Below, piece after piece: positions 17,805 through 27,501 of a stretch of 64,000 nucleotides of DNA (its first letter is position 1; the number at the start of each line of letters is the position of its first letter). The notes under the pieces were generated by a model. That model was given only the letters and a program-made list of their open reading frames with translations, was not told the origin of the DNA and did no database searches. The translations under genes and the position numbers were made by a program. This DNA comes from Rhodobacterales bacterium (lineage in GTDB: Bacteria; Pseudomonadota; Alphaproteobacteria; Rhizobiales; Stappiaceae): NCBI GenBank assembly GCA_008107755.1, contig VIRH01000058.1, positions 62,001-126,000 of the forward strand. The letters are read 5' to 3'.

Positions 17805-18686
17805 ATGGCAAAGGTTGCATTCATCGGTTTGGGAGTGATGGGGTATCCCATGGCCGGGTTCCTGAAGACCGAGGGCGGCCACGACGTCACGGTTTACAAC
17901 CGCACCACGGCAAAGGCCGAAAAATGGGCTGCTGAATACGGCGGCGATTTTGCCCGGACGCCGAAAGAAGCCGCAGAAGAATGCGACTTCGTTTTCGCCT
18001 GTGTCGGGAACGACGATGACCTTCGTGCCGTGACAACTGGCGAGAATGGCGCCTTTCACGGCCTCAAGAAGGGTGCGATCTTCATCGACAACACCACGGC
18101 TTCGGCCGAAGTCGCCCGTGAGCTCCATGCGGCGGCCAAGGAAAAGGGGTGCGGCTTCATTGACGCTCCGGTGTCAGGAGGTCAGGCCGGCGCGGAGAAA
18201 GGCGTTCTCACCGTCATGTGCGGCGGCGATCAGGACATCTTCGACAAGTCCAGCCCCGTTATCGAGTGTTTTGCCAAGTCGGTCGGATTGATGGGCGATA
18301 GCGGCGCCGGTCAGCTGACCAAGATGGTGAACCAGATCTGCATAGCCGGCCTCGTTCAGGGGCTTTCCGAAGCGATCCACTTCGCGAAGAAGGCGGATCT
18401 GGATGTCGCCAAGGTGATCTCGGCGATCAAGGGTGGCGCAGCGCAGTCCTGGCAGATGGAGAACCGTTGGGAGACCATGGAAGCCGGCAAGTTCGATTAC
18501 GGTTTTGCCGTCGACTGGATGCGCAAGGATCTGGGGATCTGTCTGAAAACCGCTAACGAGACCGGCGCACGACTTCCCGTCACCGCGCTGGTAGACCAGT
18601 TCTATGCGGAAGTTCAGGCGATGGGCGGAAAGCGCTGGGATACGTCCAGCCTGATCGCCCGTCTGGAAAACGCCGAAAAGAAATGA
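17805..18686 (+). CDS. NAD(P)-dependent beta-hydroxyacid dehydrogenase (3-hydroxyisobutyrate dehydrogenase-like)
   Basis: Oxidoreductase of 293 residues from the family of 3-hydroxyisobutyrate dehydrogenase and tartronate-semialdehyde/glyoxylate-succinic semialdehyde reductases. The Rossmann motif FIGLGVMGYPMAG is at the N terminus, the substrate-binding DAPVSGGQAGAEKG at 120-133, and the catalytic Lys173 in QLTKMVNQ. GAGGGAG precedes the ATG. It oxidises or reduces small hydroxy acids. A link with mmsA (valine breakdown) is possible in principle, but that gene is 30 kb away, so the substrate is open. Confidence 0.9.
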   Translation: MAKVAFIGLGVMGYPMAGFLKTEGGHDVTVYNRTTAKAEKWAAEYGGDFARTPKEAAEECDFVFACVGNDDDLRAVTTGENGAFHGLKKGAIFIDNTTASAEVARELHAAAKEKGCGFIDAPVSGGQAGAEKGVLTVMCGGDQDIFDKSSPVIECFAKSVGLMGDSGAGQLTKMVNQICIAGLVQGLSEAIHFAKKADLDVAKVISAIKGGAAQSWQMENRWETMEAGKFDYGFAVDWMRKDLGICLKTANETGARLPVTALVDQFYAEVQAMGGKRWDTSSLIARLENAEKK

Positions 18687-18821
18687 CCATCGCCGCCCGG
18701 CCCCTCGCCCTCCAACAACCAAGAGGCTCTTGAAGGGCCGGACGTGCGTTTCAGATGTCAGACAGAAGGTCCACTTGGCATCGCGGTCAAGTTTCAAAAG
18801 ATGGCACGTGACCGGACCGCT

Positions 18822-19322
18822 CTACTTGCCGGCTGCCTCGGAGACGATTTCGTCGAGAAGCGCGTTTACATCCGCCAACGCCTTCTTTGATTCCTCCGAC
18901 CCCATCTCCCCCAGACGTCGGAATCCGACCGTCACGGTGCCTTTGCTGTCAGGCTGCTCATATGCGAAGACCGAGTACGGGCAATAGGCGATATTTTCGG
19001 CAGCGGCTTCCATCACCTTGCGAGACAGATCTGCAGAACAGAAAAGCATCGCCTGCGCGTCCGTGAAAATCTCTTCATCGCTTCCGACATCCGCGCCGGT
19101 TCGAGCCAGCATGGTGCCGATGTGCGAAACATAATCGATCACGAGACCGCGGTTGAGGATCGCATTTTCGAGCTCGAACCGGACGTCCTCGAAGGATCCG
19201 GAGACCTTGTACAGGGTGACGCCTTCGGGAGCTTCCGCAGCCTCAGCCGGCGCCAGCGCGACCGATAAGACGCCCAAGATCACCCCTGCGCCAGCGATCC
19301 GTTTCAGGAATTGCGCTGTCAT
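18822..19322 (-). CDS. DUF302-domain periplasmic protein
   Basis: Secreted DUF302 protein of 166 residues. A signal peptide of about 28 residues ends APAEA or AEAAEA. The DUF302 fold of unknown function follows: FEDVRFELENAILNRGL, then YCPYSVFAYE near residue 120. The ATG at 19322 is chosen because GGAGGAAGAA lies directly before it. It is the last gene downstream of the dgcA-gbcA-gbcB-like genes on the same strand, 87 bases after gbcB, so it may be co-transcribed. Whether it takes part in betaine demethylation or merely rides along is not known. Confidence 0.85.
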   Translation of the reverse strand: MTAQFLKRIAGAGVILGVLSVALAPAEAAEAPEGVTLYKVSGSFEDVRFELENAILNRGLVIDYVSHIGTMLARTGADVGSDEEIFTDAQAMLFCSADLSRKVMEAAAENIAYCPYSVFAYEQPDSKGTVTVGFRRLGEMGSEESKKALADVNALLDEIVSEAAGK

Positions 19323-19409
19323 TTCTTCCTCCCGTTCCGTCTTCATGAAGTTTCGGGATGAAGATACACCAATACATATTATTTTTTGAATGTTTTTTCC
19401 GGAAGTCCG

Positions 19410-20483
19410 TCAGACCTCGACCTCGACGGTGCCGATCGGATTGGAACAGCAAGCGAGAATATATCCGTCCTCGATGTCCTCATCGCTAATCCCGCCGGAA
19501 TGCACCATGTGAACGTCACCGGCAAGTTTCCTGATCTTGCAGGTGCCGCATACGCCGAAGGTGCAGCCCGAAGGGATATTCAGTCCAGCCTCCTTGGCAG
19601 CAGCGAGCACCGTATCCGTTTCGGAGCACCATATGGACACTTCCGATTTCGCGAAGACGATCTGGGCGTGGGCATCGTCCTGCGGCACCACATCGTCGAA
19701 CTCCGTGAGTTCGGCCTTTGTTTCCGCAGGCGCCTGAAAGCTCTCCTGATGGTAGCGCTCCATGTCGTAGCCCAGCGCATTCAGGATCTCTCGGACAGAA
19801 TCCATGAAGCCTTCAGGCCCACAGCAATAGACATCCCTTTCAAGATAGTCGTTGCACATGAGCCCGAGCATCAGCTGATTGAAATAGCCTCGATACCCCG
19901 TCCAGACCTCATAGGGGTCGCTTCTGTTGACGACGAAGTGAAGCTGAAGTCCGTTCACCCGGCTCGCCATGTATTCCAGCTTCTTGCGAAAGATCAGCTC
20001 GGCCGGCCGGTTCGCACACTGGATGAAGCAGATATCAGGGTCCTCTCCGCGTTCGAAAAGTGTCGTCGCCATGGACATCATCGGCGTTACGCCGGAGCCT
20101 GCGGAGATGAACAGGTATTTTCCGTCCGGATTGGGAGGCAGATGGAACAGGCCCGCCGGCCCATAGGCCTTGATGCGCATTCCCGGCTCGAGGTGGTCGA
20201 GCATCCATCTGGTGCCGATGCTTCCCGGCTGCGCCTTGACCGTCACACAGACATAGGCATTGGTGATCGGAGAGGACGAAATCGTGTAGGTGCGCTGGAC
20301 GTTCTCTCCAGGCACCGGCAGATCGAGAGTGATGAACTGCCCCGCCTTGTAGAGAAACGTGGCGCCGGAAGGTGGGCGAAACGTGAAGGTCTTCACATCC
20401 GGCGCCTCGGGCAGGACGCTGACGCATTCCAGAAGTTCGGTGTCGATCCAGACCGGCGTTTCCCGCCCGGGCATCGGTATCAT
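19410..20483 (-). CDS. gbcB: Betaine monooxygenase reductase subunit (GbcB-like ferredoxin reductase)
   Basis: Electron-transfer partner of the Rieske oxygenase encoded just upstream. In order it has an FAD-binding domain (QRTYTISSSP near residue 84), an NAD-binding domain (FISAGSGVTPMMSM near 124; CCGPEGFM near 225), and a C-terminal plant-type 2Fe-2S ferredoxin with SGCTFGVCGTCKI and a later ACCS. The ATG at 20483 is preferred over the TTG at 20501 because GGAG, overlapping the gbcA stop region, precedes it. The homologue in Pseudomonas serves glycine betaine demethylation, but proline betaine or carnitine systems use similar reductases. Confidence 0.88.
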   Translation of the reverse strand: MIPMPGRETPVWIDTELLECVSVLPEAPDVKTFTFRPPSGATFLYKAGQFITLDLPVPGENVQRTYTISSSPITNAYVCVTVKAQPGSIGTRWMLDHLEPGMRIKAYGPAGLFHLPPNPDGKYLFISAGSGVTPMMSMATTLFERGEDPDICFIQCANRPAELIFRKKLEYMASRVNGLQLHFVVNRSDPYEVWTGYRGYFNQLMLGLMCNDYLERDVYCCGPEGFMDSVREILNALGYDMERYHQESFQAPAETKAELTEFDDVVPQDDAHAQIVFAKSEVSIWCSETDTVLAAAKEAGLNIPSGCTFGVCGTCKIRKLAGDVHMVHSGGISDEDIEDGYILACCSNPIGTVEVEV

Positions 20484-20487
20484 GAAG

Positions 20488-21735
<1,248 letters not shown>

Positions 21736-21872
21736 CTACAAGCCGGCGCGTGGGCGGCTTTCGACTGGTTACGAAAGTAGGCTCGACCACGCGCGGCGCC
21801 GTAGCCCAAAAACGGCATCGACTTATCCAGTTCAGACGTACCCACATCAAATTCGCCGCAACGCAGCAAGTC

Positions 21873-23909
21873 TCAGATATCTTTCATGATACGCAGCGCG
21901 TCGTAGATGGCCGCATGCGTATTTCGAGAGGAAACAGCGTCGCCGATACGGAAGAGCGCAAAAGCCCCGTCCGGGTTGCGGTCGAGAGGTTGTGGCCTTC
22001 CGTTCACCAGCGCATCCTCGTCCACCGCACCAAGGTTTCTGGAGGCCGGTTTCAGCTCGAAATAGAGATCGTCCATGGGAACAGTTCCGTGATTGACGAC
22101 AATCTGGTCGAAATCCCGCTCCTCCTTGTAATTGGAGTAGTCGGTTCCGATCACAGCCGTCATGCGGTTGCCGGAACGATGCGCCGCCTTGAGGCGATAT
22201 GTGACTGTGAAGCGCACGTCCTTGTCTTGCAGCGATCGCATGTAGGGAACGAGGTTCATCCCCATGATCTCCGGAGAGAACGTGCGGTCGGGCGTCATGA
22301 TCTCCACGTGTGCCCCTGACGCGGCGATGAATTCTGCCGCCTGCAGCGCTGCATGATCGCCGGCGTCGTCATAGACCAGAACGTGACGGCCCGGTTTCAC
22401 GTCACCGGCAATCAGGTCCCATGCGGATGCGACGAGGTCGTTGCCTTCGCGAAGGACGTCGGTATCCGGCAGACCACCGGTCGCGATGATGACGACATCG
22501 GGCTCCTCGCCCGTCACATCAGTGGCTTCGGCAAATGTGTTGAAGCGGAAGCGGACGCCTTTCTCCAGGCATCTTTCCATCCGCCAGTCGATAATGGAGA
22601 TCATCTCGCGCCGGCGCTGAGAGCGGGCGGTCAATCGCACCTGTCCACCGGCCTCTCCTGCCGCTTCGAAGACGACGACATCATGGCCGCGCTCTGCCGC
22701 CACGCGGGCCGCCTCCATCCCGGCCGGGCCTGCGCCGACGATCACCACCTTCTTCCTGTCCCGTGCCGCATCGATCTCGTGCGGCATCGTCAGCTCGCGG
22801 CCGGAAGCTGCATTGTGGATGCAAAGCGCTTCCCCACCCTGGTAGATCCTGTCGAGGCAATAGGTGGCGCCAACGCACGGACGGATCTCCGCTTCGCGCT
22901 TCTCCACGATCTTCTGAACGATCAGCGGGTCCGCAAGATGCGCGCGCGTCATGCCGACCATATCCAGCAGCCCTTCTGCGATCGCGTGGCGCGCCGTCGC
23001 AACGTCGGGAATCTTGGCCGCATGAAATGTCGGCAGGCCGATTTCGCGGCGAATGGTGCCAGCGAAATCGAGATGAGGGGCATTGCGCATGCCCTGCACC
23101 GGAATGACGCCGGTCAGGGCTGCATCCGTGGCGATATACCCGCGAATGACGTTCAGGAAATCGATCTGGCCGGTCGCCTTCAGGCGACGGGCGATCTCCA
23201 GCCCCTCCTCAGCCGTTATGCCGCCCTCAAGGCTTTCGTCGGCCGTGTAGCGGATGCCCACGATAAAGTCGTTTCCGACACGTTTGCGGATGGCGTCGAT
23301 GACTTCGAGCGAAAACCGCATCCGGTTTTCGAGGGAACCGTTATAGGGGCCCTCCAGAGTATTGGTCGCGGGCGACCAGAACTGGTCCATGAGGTGTCCG
23401 TAGGCTTCCAGTTCGATCCCATCCATGCCGCCGGCCTGCATGCGCTCTGCGGCATCGGCGTAATCGGTGATGATCCGCTCGATATCCCAGTCCTCGACCT
23501 TTTTCGGAAAGGCCCGGTGCGCAGGCTCCTGCATATGCGTGGCGGAGACGGAAGGCAGCCAGTCACCCTTGTTCCAGGTCGTGCGACGGCCGAGATGGGT
23601 CAGCTGGATCATCACCGCGCAGCCATGCTCGTGGCAGGCGTCGGTCATCTGGCGGATCCAGGGAACCACCTCGTCCTTGTAGGCAAGGATATTGTTGAAG
23701 GCCGGCGGGGAGCTTCTCGACACCGAGGCGGAGCCTGCCGTCATTGTCAGGGCGACACCGGCTTTCGCGCGCGTCTCATGGTAGGCGCGATAACGGTCTT
23801 TCGGCATGCCGTCTTCGGCGTAGGCCGGTTCGTGCGATGTGATCATGATCCGGTTCTTCAGCGTAAGCGACTTCAGCCGATATGGCTGCAGCAACGGATC
23901 TTTCGACAT
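21873..23909 (-). CDS. dgcA: Dimethylglycine demethylase-like NADH:flavin oxidoreductase (DgcA-like)
   Basis: Large flavoprotein of 678 residues related to trimethylamine and histamine dehydrogenases. Residues 1-330 form the FMN-binding TIM barrel (HEPAYAEDGMPKDRYRAYH near the start). A 4Fe-4S motif follows (CVGATYCLDRIYQ, then a further Cys). The second half is an FAD/NAD(P) domain with VIVGAGPAGMEAARVA near residue 390. The ATG at 23909 is preferred; GAGGGAAG precedes it. Such enzymes demethylate dimethylglycine (DgcA) or N-methylproline (StcD type). As first gene of the run with gbcA and gbcB and divergent from tetR, it probably carries out the second demethylation. Confidence 0.86.
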   Translation of the reverse strand: MSKDPLLQPYRLKSLTLKNRIMITSHEPAYAEDGMPKDRYRAYHETRAKAGVALTMTAGSASVSRSSPPAFNNILAYKDEVVPWIRQMTDACHEHGCAVMIQLTHLGRRTTWNKGDWLPSVSATHMQEPAHRAFPKKVEDWDIERIITDYADAAERMQAGGMDGIELEAYGHLMDQFWSPATNTLEGPYNGSLENRMRFSLEVIDAIRKRVGNDFIVGIRYTADESLEGGITAEEGLEIARRLKATGQIDFLNVIRGYIATDAALTGVIPVQGMRNAPHLDFAGTIRREIGLPTFHAAKIPDVATARHAIAEGLLDMVGMTRAHLADPLIVQKIVEKREAEIRPCVGATYCLDRIYQGGEALCIHNAASGRELTMPHEIDAARDRKKVVIVGAGPAGMEAARVAAERGHDVVVFEAAGEAGGQVRLTARSQRRREMISIIDWRMERCLEKGVRFRFNTFAEATDVTGEEPDVVIIATGGLPDTDVLREGNDLVASAWDLIAGDVKPGRHVLVYDDAGDHAALQAAEFIAASGAHVEIMTPDRTFSPEIMGMNLVPYMRSLQDKDVRFTVTYRLKAAHRSGNRMTAVIGTDYSNYKEERDFDQIVVNHGTVPMDDLYFELKPASRNLGAVDEDALVNGRPQPLDRNPDGAFALFRIGDAVSSRNTHAAIYDALRIMKDI

Positions 23910-23983
23910 GTGCTTCCCTCTACTCTCGGCGCCAACCGTGGGAAAGAATAGGAGCGCTCGAACATCGCTGGGAAGACGCAAAA

Positions 23984-23999
23984 ACGACATATGTGTCGT
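23984..23999. promoter_or_regulatory. Palindrome between dgcA and tetR, candidate TetR operator
   Basis: Arms ACGACA and TGTCGT flank the 4-base centre TATG, lying between the divergent dgcA-like and tetR genes (75 bases from the former, 62 from the latter). TetR proteins normally bind such sites to repress divergent promoters. It is the best palindrome in the interval. Confidence 0.5.
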
Positions 24000-24061
24000 A
24001 TTTGCGTACAGCACTGTCGCATTAAGTTGTCACAGCTCCCAGCCACTGGTATCGACGCAGA

Positions 24062-24721
24062 ATGAACAGCACCCTGATCGAGAAGGCTTCCGGTTGGCGC
24101 GGCACCCGGGAGATCTGGCTGCAAGCCGCATATCTGGCGCTTCTGGAAAGCGGGATCGACGGCGTGAAGGTCATGCCTCTTGCAGACCGCGTCGGCATGT
24201 CACGGACGAGCTTTTACGGACATTTCGCTGATCGGGAAGACCTGCTTCAGGCGCTCATCACGCTGTGGCAGTCGCAAAATACCGGCAACCTGATCAAACG
24301 AACGGTGGATTATGCCGAGACAATTGGCGAAGCCGTGCTCAATGTCTTCGACCTGTGGCTCGATCCCGCTTTGTTCGACTCTCGTCTGGAATTTGCAATG
24401 CGAAACTGGGCCCATACGGACGAACACCTTTCCAGGCTCCTGGAGGAAGCGGATGAGGTGCGGGTCGTTGCCCTGACGGCCATGTTCGAACGCTTCGACT
24501 TTGAGCCAAACTGCGCAAGCATCCGCGCGAACACGATCTATCAGACCCAGATCGGCTATATCTCGATGAAGAAGGACGGCCCGCTTGAAGACCTCGCTCC
24601 GCGCGTGGAGCGCATGCCTTTTTATGCGGAGATCTTTACCGGGCAGAAAGTGACCGAGGCCGAAGTCGCTCGCTTCCGATCGCGTCACCAACTTCCGAAC
24701 CAGAACATCCCGCTTTCCTGA
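24062..24721 (+). CDS. TetR/AcrR-family transcriptional regulator
   Basis: Regulator of 219 residues. The N-terminal helix-turn-helix includes DRVGMSRTSFYGHFADREDLL at about residues 42-62, the TetR recognition-helix signature. The ligand-binding half contains FDSRLEFAMRNWAH near residue 105. It is divergent from the betaine demethylation genes, with one clear palindrome in the shared promoter interval, so it most likely controls them in response to a betaine or a breakdown product; this is inference. An AraC-type gene follows 61 bases downstream. Confidence 0.88.
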   Translation: MNSTLIEKASGWRGTREIWLQAAYLALLESGIDGVKVMPLADRVGMSRTSFYGHFADREDLLQALITLWQSQNTGNLIKRTVDYAETIGEAVLNVFDLWLDPALFDSRLEFAMRNWAHTDEHLSRLLEEADEVRVVALTAMFERFDFEPNCASIRANTIYQTQIGYISMKKDGPLEDLAPRVERMPFYAEIFTGQKVTEAEVARFRSRHQLPNQNIPLS

Positions 24722-24751
24722 CGCTGCTTGTCTGGCGTTGCGCCTGGATTG

Positions 24752-24778
24752 CATCTTCCAGCGCCGCGCCGGAAGATG
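24752..24778 (+). promoter_or_regulatory. Hairpin covering the ribosome-binding site of the AraC-type gene
   Basis: Perfect eight-base arms CATCTTCC and GGAAGATG enclose an 11-base GC-rich loop. The right arm contains the purine-rich site just before the ATG at 24783, so folding would hide the ribosome-binding site. There is no U-run, so it is not a typical terminator of tetR. Confidence 0.5.
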
Positions 24779-24782
24779 AGCC

Positions 24783-25646
24783 ATGTCCGCAGATACCGAC
24801 CTGATCACGACGTCCTCCTCAGCGCCACCCGGCATCAAGGCCGCGTTTCGGCGCATCGGTGCTCCGGCGGACCTGCGTGCATTTTTCACCGAGATTATCG
24901 GGTATGAGGAGCAATCTGATCATGGCGCCAGGCAGATCGAGACCGCGTCGCTGACCGTCCCGCTCGTTCTCAGTTTCGGCCAACCGTTCGAAATCGGTAT
25001 CGGACACCAGCCAACGCACGAGGACGCGGTCCCAGGCTTTCTAGCGGGCCTGAGCGACAGACCTGTCTTCATCCAGTCGGACGGTCGGGCCAAATGCGTT
25101 CAGATCAACTTTACTCCGCTCGGCGGGCGACATTTCTTCGATCTGCCGATGAGCCTCCTGACCGACCGAATGGAACCGATCATTGATCTCACCGATCCCA
25201 CTGTCTCGGACTTTATCCGGTATATGGAGGACACCGAGGACTGGTCAGCGCGCATGAGGATCGCGTCGGAATTCGTGTACGCACGGCTTCGCCGCCTGAC
25301 AATCCGGCCCGGTCCTGTGGATCATGTTCTGCGGCGTCTGATGGAGAGCAAAGGTTGCTTGCCCATTTCCCGACTGGGGGCTGAAGTCGGCTGGAGCAGA
25401 AAGCATCTGGCGATGACATTCCGCCGCGACATCGGTCTTTCGCCAAAGGTCGTTGCCCGCATTATCCGCTTCAACAAGGTTCTGAGGCTTGCAGGAACCG
25501 CTGGTGACCGAAACTGGTCTGGCATCGCGGCCGACTGCGGTTACGCAGATCAGGCACATCTGATCCGCGACTTCACGGCGTTATCGGGTCAATCGCCTAC
25601 CTCCTGGCGAAGGCGCCACGAACGAACTGAAGGCACCGACTGGTAG
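24783..25646 (+). CDS. AraC-family transcriptional regulator
   Basis: Regulator of 287 residues with a C-terminal AraC/XylS DNA-binding domain. The two helix-turn-helix units are visible as LGAEVGWSRKHLAMTFRRDIG (about 198-218) and IAADCGYADQAHLIRDFTALSGQSP (about 248-272). The N-terminal half is an unassigned sensory domain. It is followed at 72 bases by a small glyoxalase-fold gene on the same strand, a common pairing in which the regulator controls the neighbour. Its ribosome-binding site sits in a hairpin. Confidence 0.9.
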   Translation: MSADTDLITTSSSAPPGIKAAFRRIGAPADLRAFFTEIIGYEEQSDHGARQIETASLTVPLVLSFGQPFEIGIGHQPTHEDAVPGFLAGLSDRPVFIQSDGRAKCVQINFTPLGGRHFFDLPMSLLTDRMEPIIDLTDPTVSDFIRYMEDTEDWSARMRIASEFVYARLRRLTIRPGPVDHVLRRLMESKGCLPISRLGAEVGWSRKHLAMTFRRDIGLSPKVVARIIRFNKVLRLAGTAGDRNWSGIAADCGYADQAHLIRDFTALSGQSPTSWRRRHERTEGTDW

Positions 25647-25718
25647 CGGGTAACAAATCTTCAATTCATCCGGATTTGCACCGGCTATCTCTTTCTTCAT
25701 CACAGGAGAAAGTTGACC

Positions 25719-26108
25719 ATGACTGAGGCAAGCAGAATTTACCCGACCTTCCGGTTCACGGACGCGGAGGCGGTGCTGAAGTGGCTCGCAGAGGCTTTCG
25801 GCTTTGTCGAGCATGCCGCCTATCGGGACGAACAAGGCGCCATCATCCACGCCGAAATGGCGTTCGGGTCGGCGATGATCATGTTCGGTCAGGCGCGCGA
25901 AGACGCTTTTGCCGAGATAGTTGGCCAGCCGATTGGTGCCGGAGGCAAGGCCGTCTATCTCGCAGTCGATGACGCGGACGCAATGTTCGCAAAGGCGACC
26001 GGCGCCGGGGCCGAAATCGTTCAAGGCCTGACGGAGCGGGATTACGGCAGCCGGGAATTCATCTGCCGCGATCCGGAAGGCAACGTCTGGTCGATCGGGA
26101 CCTATTGA
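25719..26108 (+). CDS. Glyoxalase/bleomycin-resistance (VOC) fold protein
   Basis: Single-domain VOC protein of 129 residues with the YPTFRFTDAEAVLKWLAEAFGF start and GSREFICRDPEGNVWSIGTY end typical of PhnB/glyoxalase-like proteins. A ribosome-binding AGGAG lies about ten bases before the ATG. VOC proteins include glyoxalases, dioxygenases and antibiotic-binding proteins; metal ligands cannot be assigned with certainty here. It probably forms a unit with the AraC regulator upstream. It is convergent with the Lrp-type gene. Confidence 0.83.
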   Translation: MTEASRIYPTFRFTDAEAVLKWLAEAFGFVEHAAYRDEQGAIIHAEMAFGSAMIMFGQAREDAFAEIVGQPIGAGGKAVYLAVDDADAMFAKATGAGAEIVQGLTERDYGSREFICRDPEGNVWSIGTY

Positions 26109-26157
26109 CCCAAGGCTGGCGAAAGCCCTGCATCTGCCTGAAACAGGCAGCGGCACG

Positions 26158-26643
26158 TTACTCGGGCTTGGGCTTTTCGGTGGCTACATAGGCAAGCGGC
26201 AACGCGGTGGTGTTCTTGATCTGCTCCATCGCGAATGTCGTCGACACGTCGGAAATGTCTATCCGGGAAATCAGCTTCTTGTAGAAAGCGTCATAGGCAT
26301 CGATATCGGGTACGGCAACGCGCAGGAGATAATCCACCTGCCCTGCCATTCGGTAGAATTCGACAACCTCCGGAAACTCCTGGATCACGTCCGCGAATTT
26401 CTTCAGCCAGTCCTCGGAATGCTGACTGGTGGTGATCGCCACGAAAGCGGTCACCTTGGCGTTGACCTTGGCGGGATCGAGAAGCGCGACCCTTCCGGTG
26501 ATCACGCCGTCTTCTTCCATCTTCTGAATGCGGCGCCAGCAGGGTGTCGTCGAGAGCCCTACCCTGCGGCCGATCTCGGCCACCGGAACGGTGCAATCCT
26601 CCTGGAGGATCGAAAGGATACGGCGGTCGATGCGGTCAATCAT
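26158..26643 (-). CDS. Lrp/AsnC-family transcriptional regulator
   Basis: Regulator of 161 residues. An N-terminal winged helix-turn-helix spans residues 1-50 (IDRRILSILQEDCTVPVAEIGRRVG as two adjoining helices, then STTPCWRRIQKMEEDGVI). The C-terminal RAM domain carries effector contacts (AGQVDYLLRVAVPDIDAYDAF). Lrp-type proteins sense amino acids. The gene is in single file on the minus strand with no obvious partner; the uracil-DNA glycosylase family gene upstream is 153 bases away. Targets are unknown. Confidence 0.92.
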   Translation of the reverse strand: MIDRIDRRILSILQEDCTVPVAEIGRRVGLSTTPCWRRIQKMEEDGVITGRVALLDPAKVNAKVTAFVAITTSQHSEDWLKKFADVIQEFPEVVEFYRMAGQVDYLLRVAVPDIDAYDAFYKKLISRIDISDVSTTFAMEQIKNTTALPLAYVATEKPKPE

Positions 26644-26796
26644 GGATGGCCCTGTTCACGGCAGTGGTGTCCCGTGTCCGCGAGACGATGGATTGGGAAA
26701 TGATTTCAAGACTGAGACATTAGAGGTAACGGAATCTCAAACAGCTTGTCAAACGCCAGCATTTTGGAAAATTTTGGCAATGCGTCGGTCATCCGG

Positions 26797-27453
26797 TCAA
26801 ATCAGCCTGGCAACCTCCTGGCGCAGAACCGGCAGCAGTTCCTGGTCGAACCACGGGTTCTTTCGTAGCCATGCGTTGTTGCGCCACGAAGGATGCGGCA
26901 ACGGCAGGACAACAGGCTCGTCCTGCGCGCGGTCTGCATAAAAATATTTGCGCCAGGCGGTGACCGTCTCCGTGAGAGATTTTTTCCGTGCCGCGCCCAG
27001 ATGATAGGCCTGCGCGTACTGACCGATGACGAGAATGAGTTCGAGCTGAGGCATGGCAGCGAACAGGCCGTCATGCCAGGTCTTGCGGCATTCGGGCCTG
27101 GGCGGAAGATCGCCGCCTTTTGCGTCGTGTCCGGGAAAGCAGAACCCCATGGGGACGATTGCAAGCCGGTCAGCGTCATAGAAGGTGTCCGGGTCGATCC
27201 CCATCCAGCTGCGCAGACGATCCCCGGAGGGGTCCGTGAACGGGCGTCCGCTCTTGTGGACCCGCGTTCCGGGGGCCTGTCCGCATACACACAAGCGGGC
27301 GTTCGAAGAGATCTGGACCACCGGCCGGGGCTCATGCGCGAGCGGCTCCTGGTCCGGTCTTTCCACACAGACGCGACACGCCAGAATATCACTTTCCAGC
27401 CTCTCGAGCTGATACCGATTTCCTTGATCAGACAATGAGTTGCACCTTGACAC
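26797..27453 (-). CDS. Uracil-DNA glycosylase superfamily protein
   Basis: Protein of about 218 residues related to uracil-DNA glycosylase family 4-like proteins. It has an N-terminal Cys pair (ACRVC), the active-site-like segment CGQAPGTRVHKSGRPFTDPSGDRL near residues 58-80, and the C-terminal LPLPHPSWRNNAW that corresponds to the HPS motif. Members excise uracil from DNA or have lost this role; this subgroup is little studied. The start is uncertain: the GTG at 27453 or a later TTG. It is divergent from the histidine kinase gene with only 48 bases between. Confidence 0.82.
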   Translation of the reverse strand: MSRCNSLSDQGNRYQLERLESDILACRVCVERPDQEPLAHEPRPVVQISSNARLCVCGQAPGTRVHKSGRPFTDPSGDRLRSWMGIDPDTFYDADRLAIVPMGFCFPGHDAKGGDLPPRPECRKTWHDGLFAAMPQLELILVIGQYAQAYHLGAARKKSLTETVTAWRKYFYADRAQDEPVVLPLPHPSWRNNAWLRKNPWFDQELLPVLRQEVARLI

Positions 27454-27501
27454 AGCCTGTTAATACTTCCCTTACCACGATCCTGAGGACGATCTTAAGA
27501 T

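Noticed and set aside
22353..23951. Open frame of about 530 codons opposite the dgcA-like gene
   Set aside because: Same effect; the minus strand shows all flavoenzyme motifs, the plus strand none.
26134..26150. Hairpin CTGCCTG-AAA-CAGGCAG between the VOC gene and the Lrp gene
   Set aside because: Too short a loop and no T-run on either strand; not called as a terminator.
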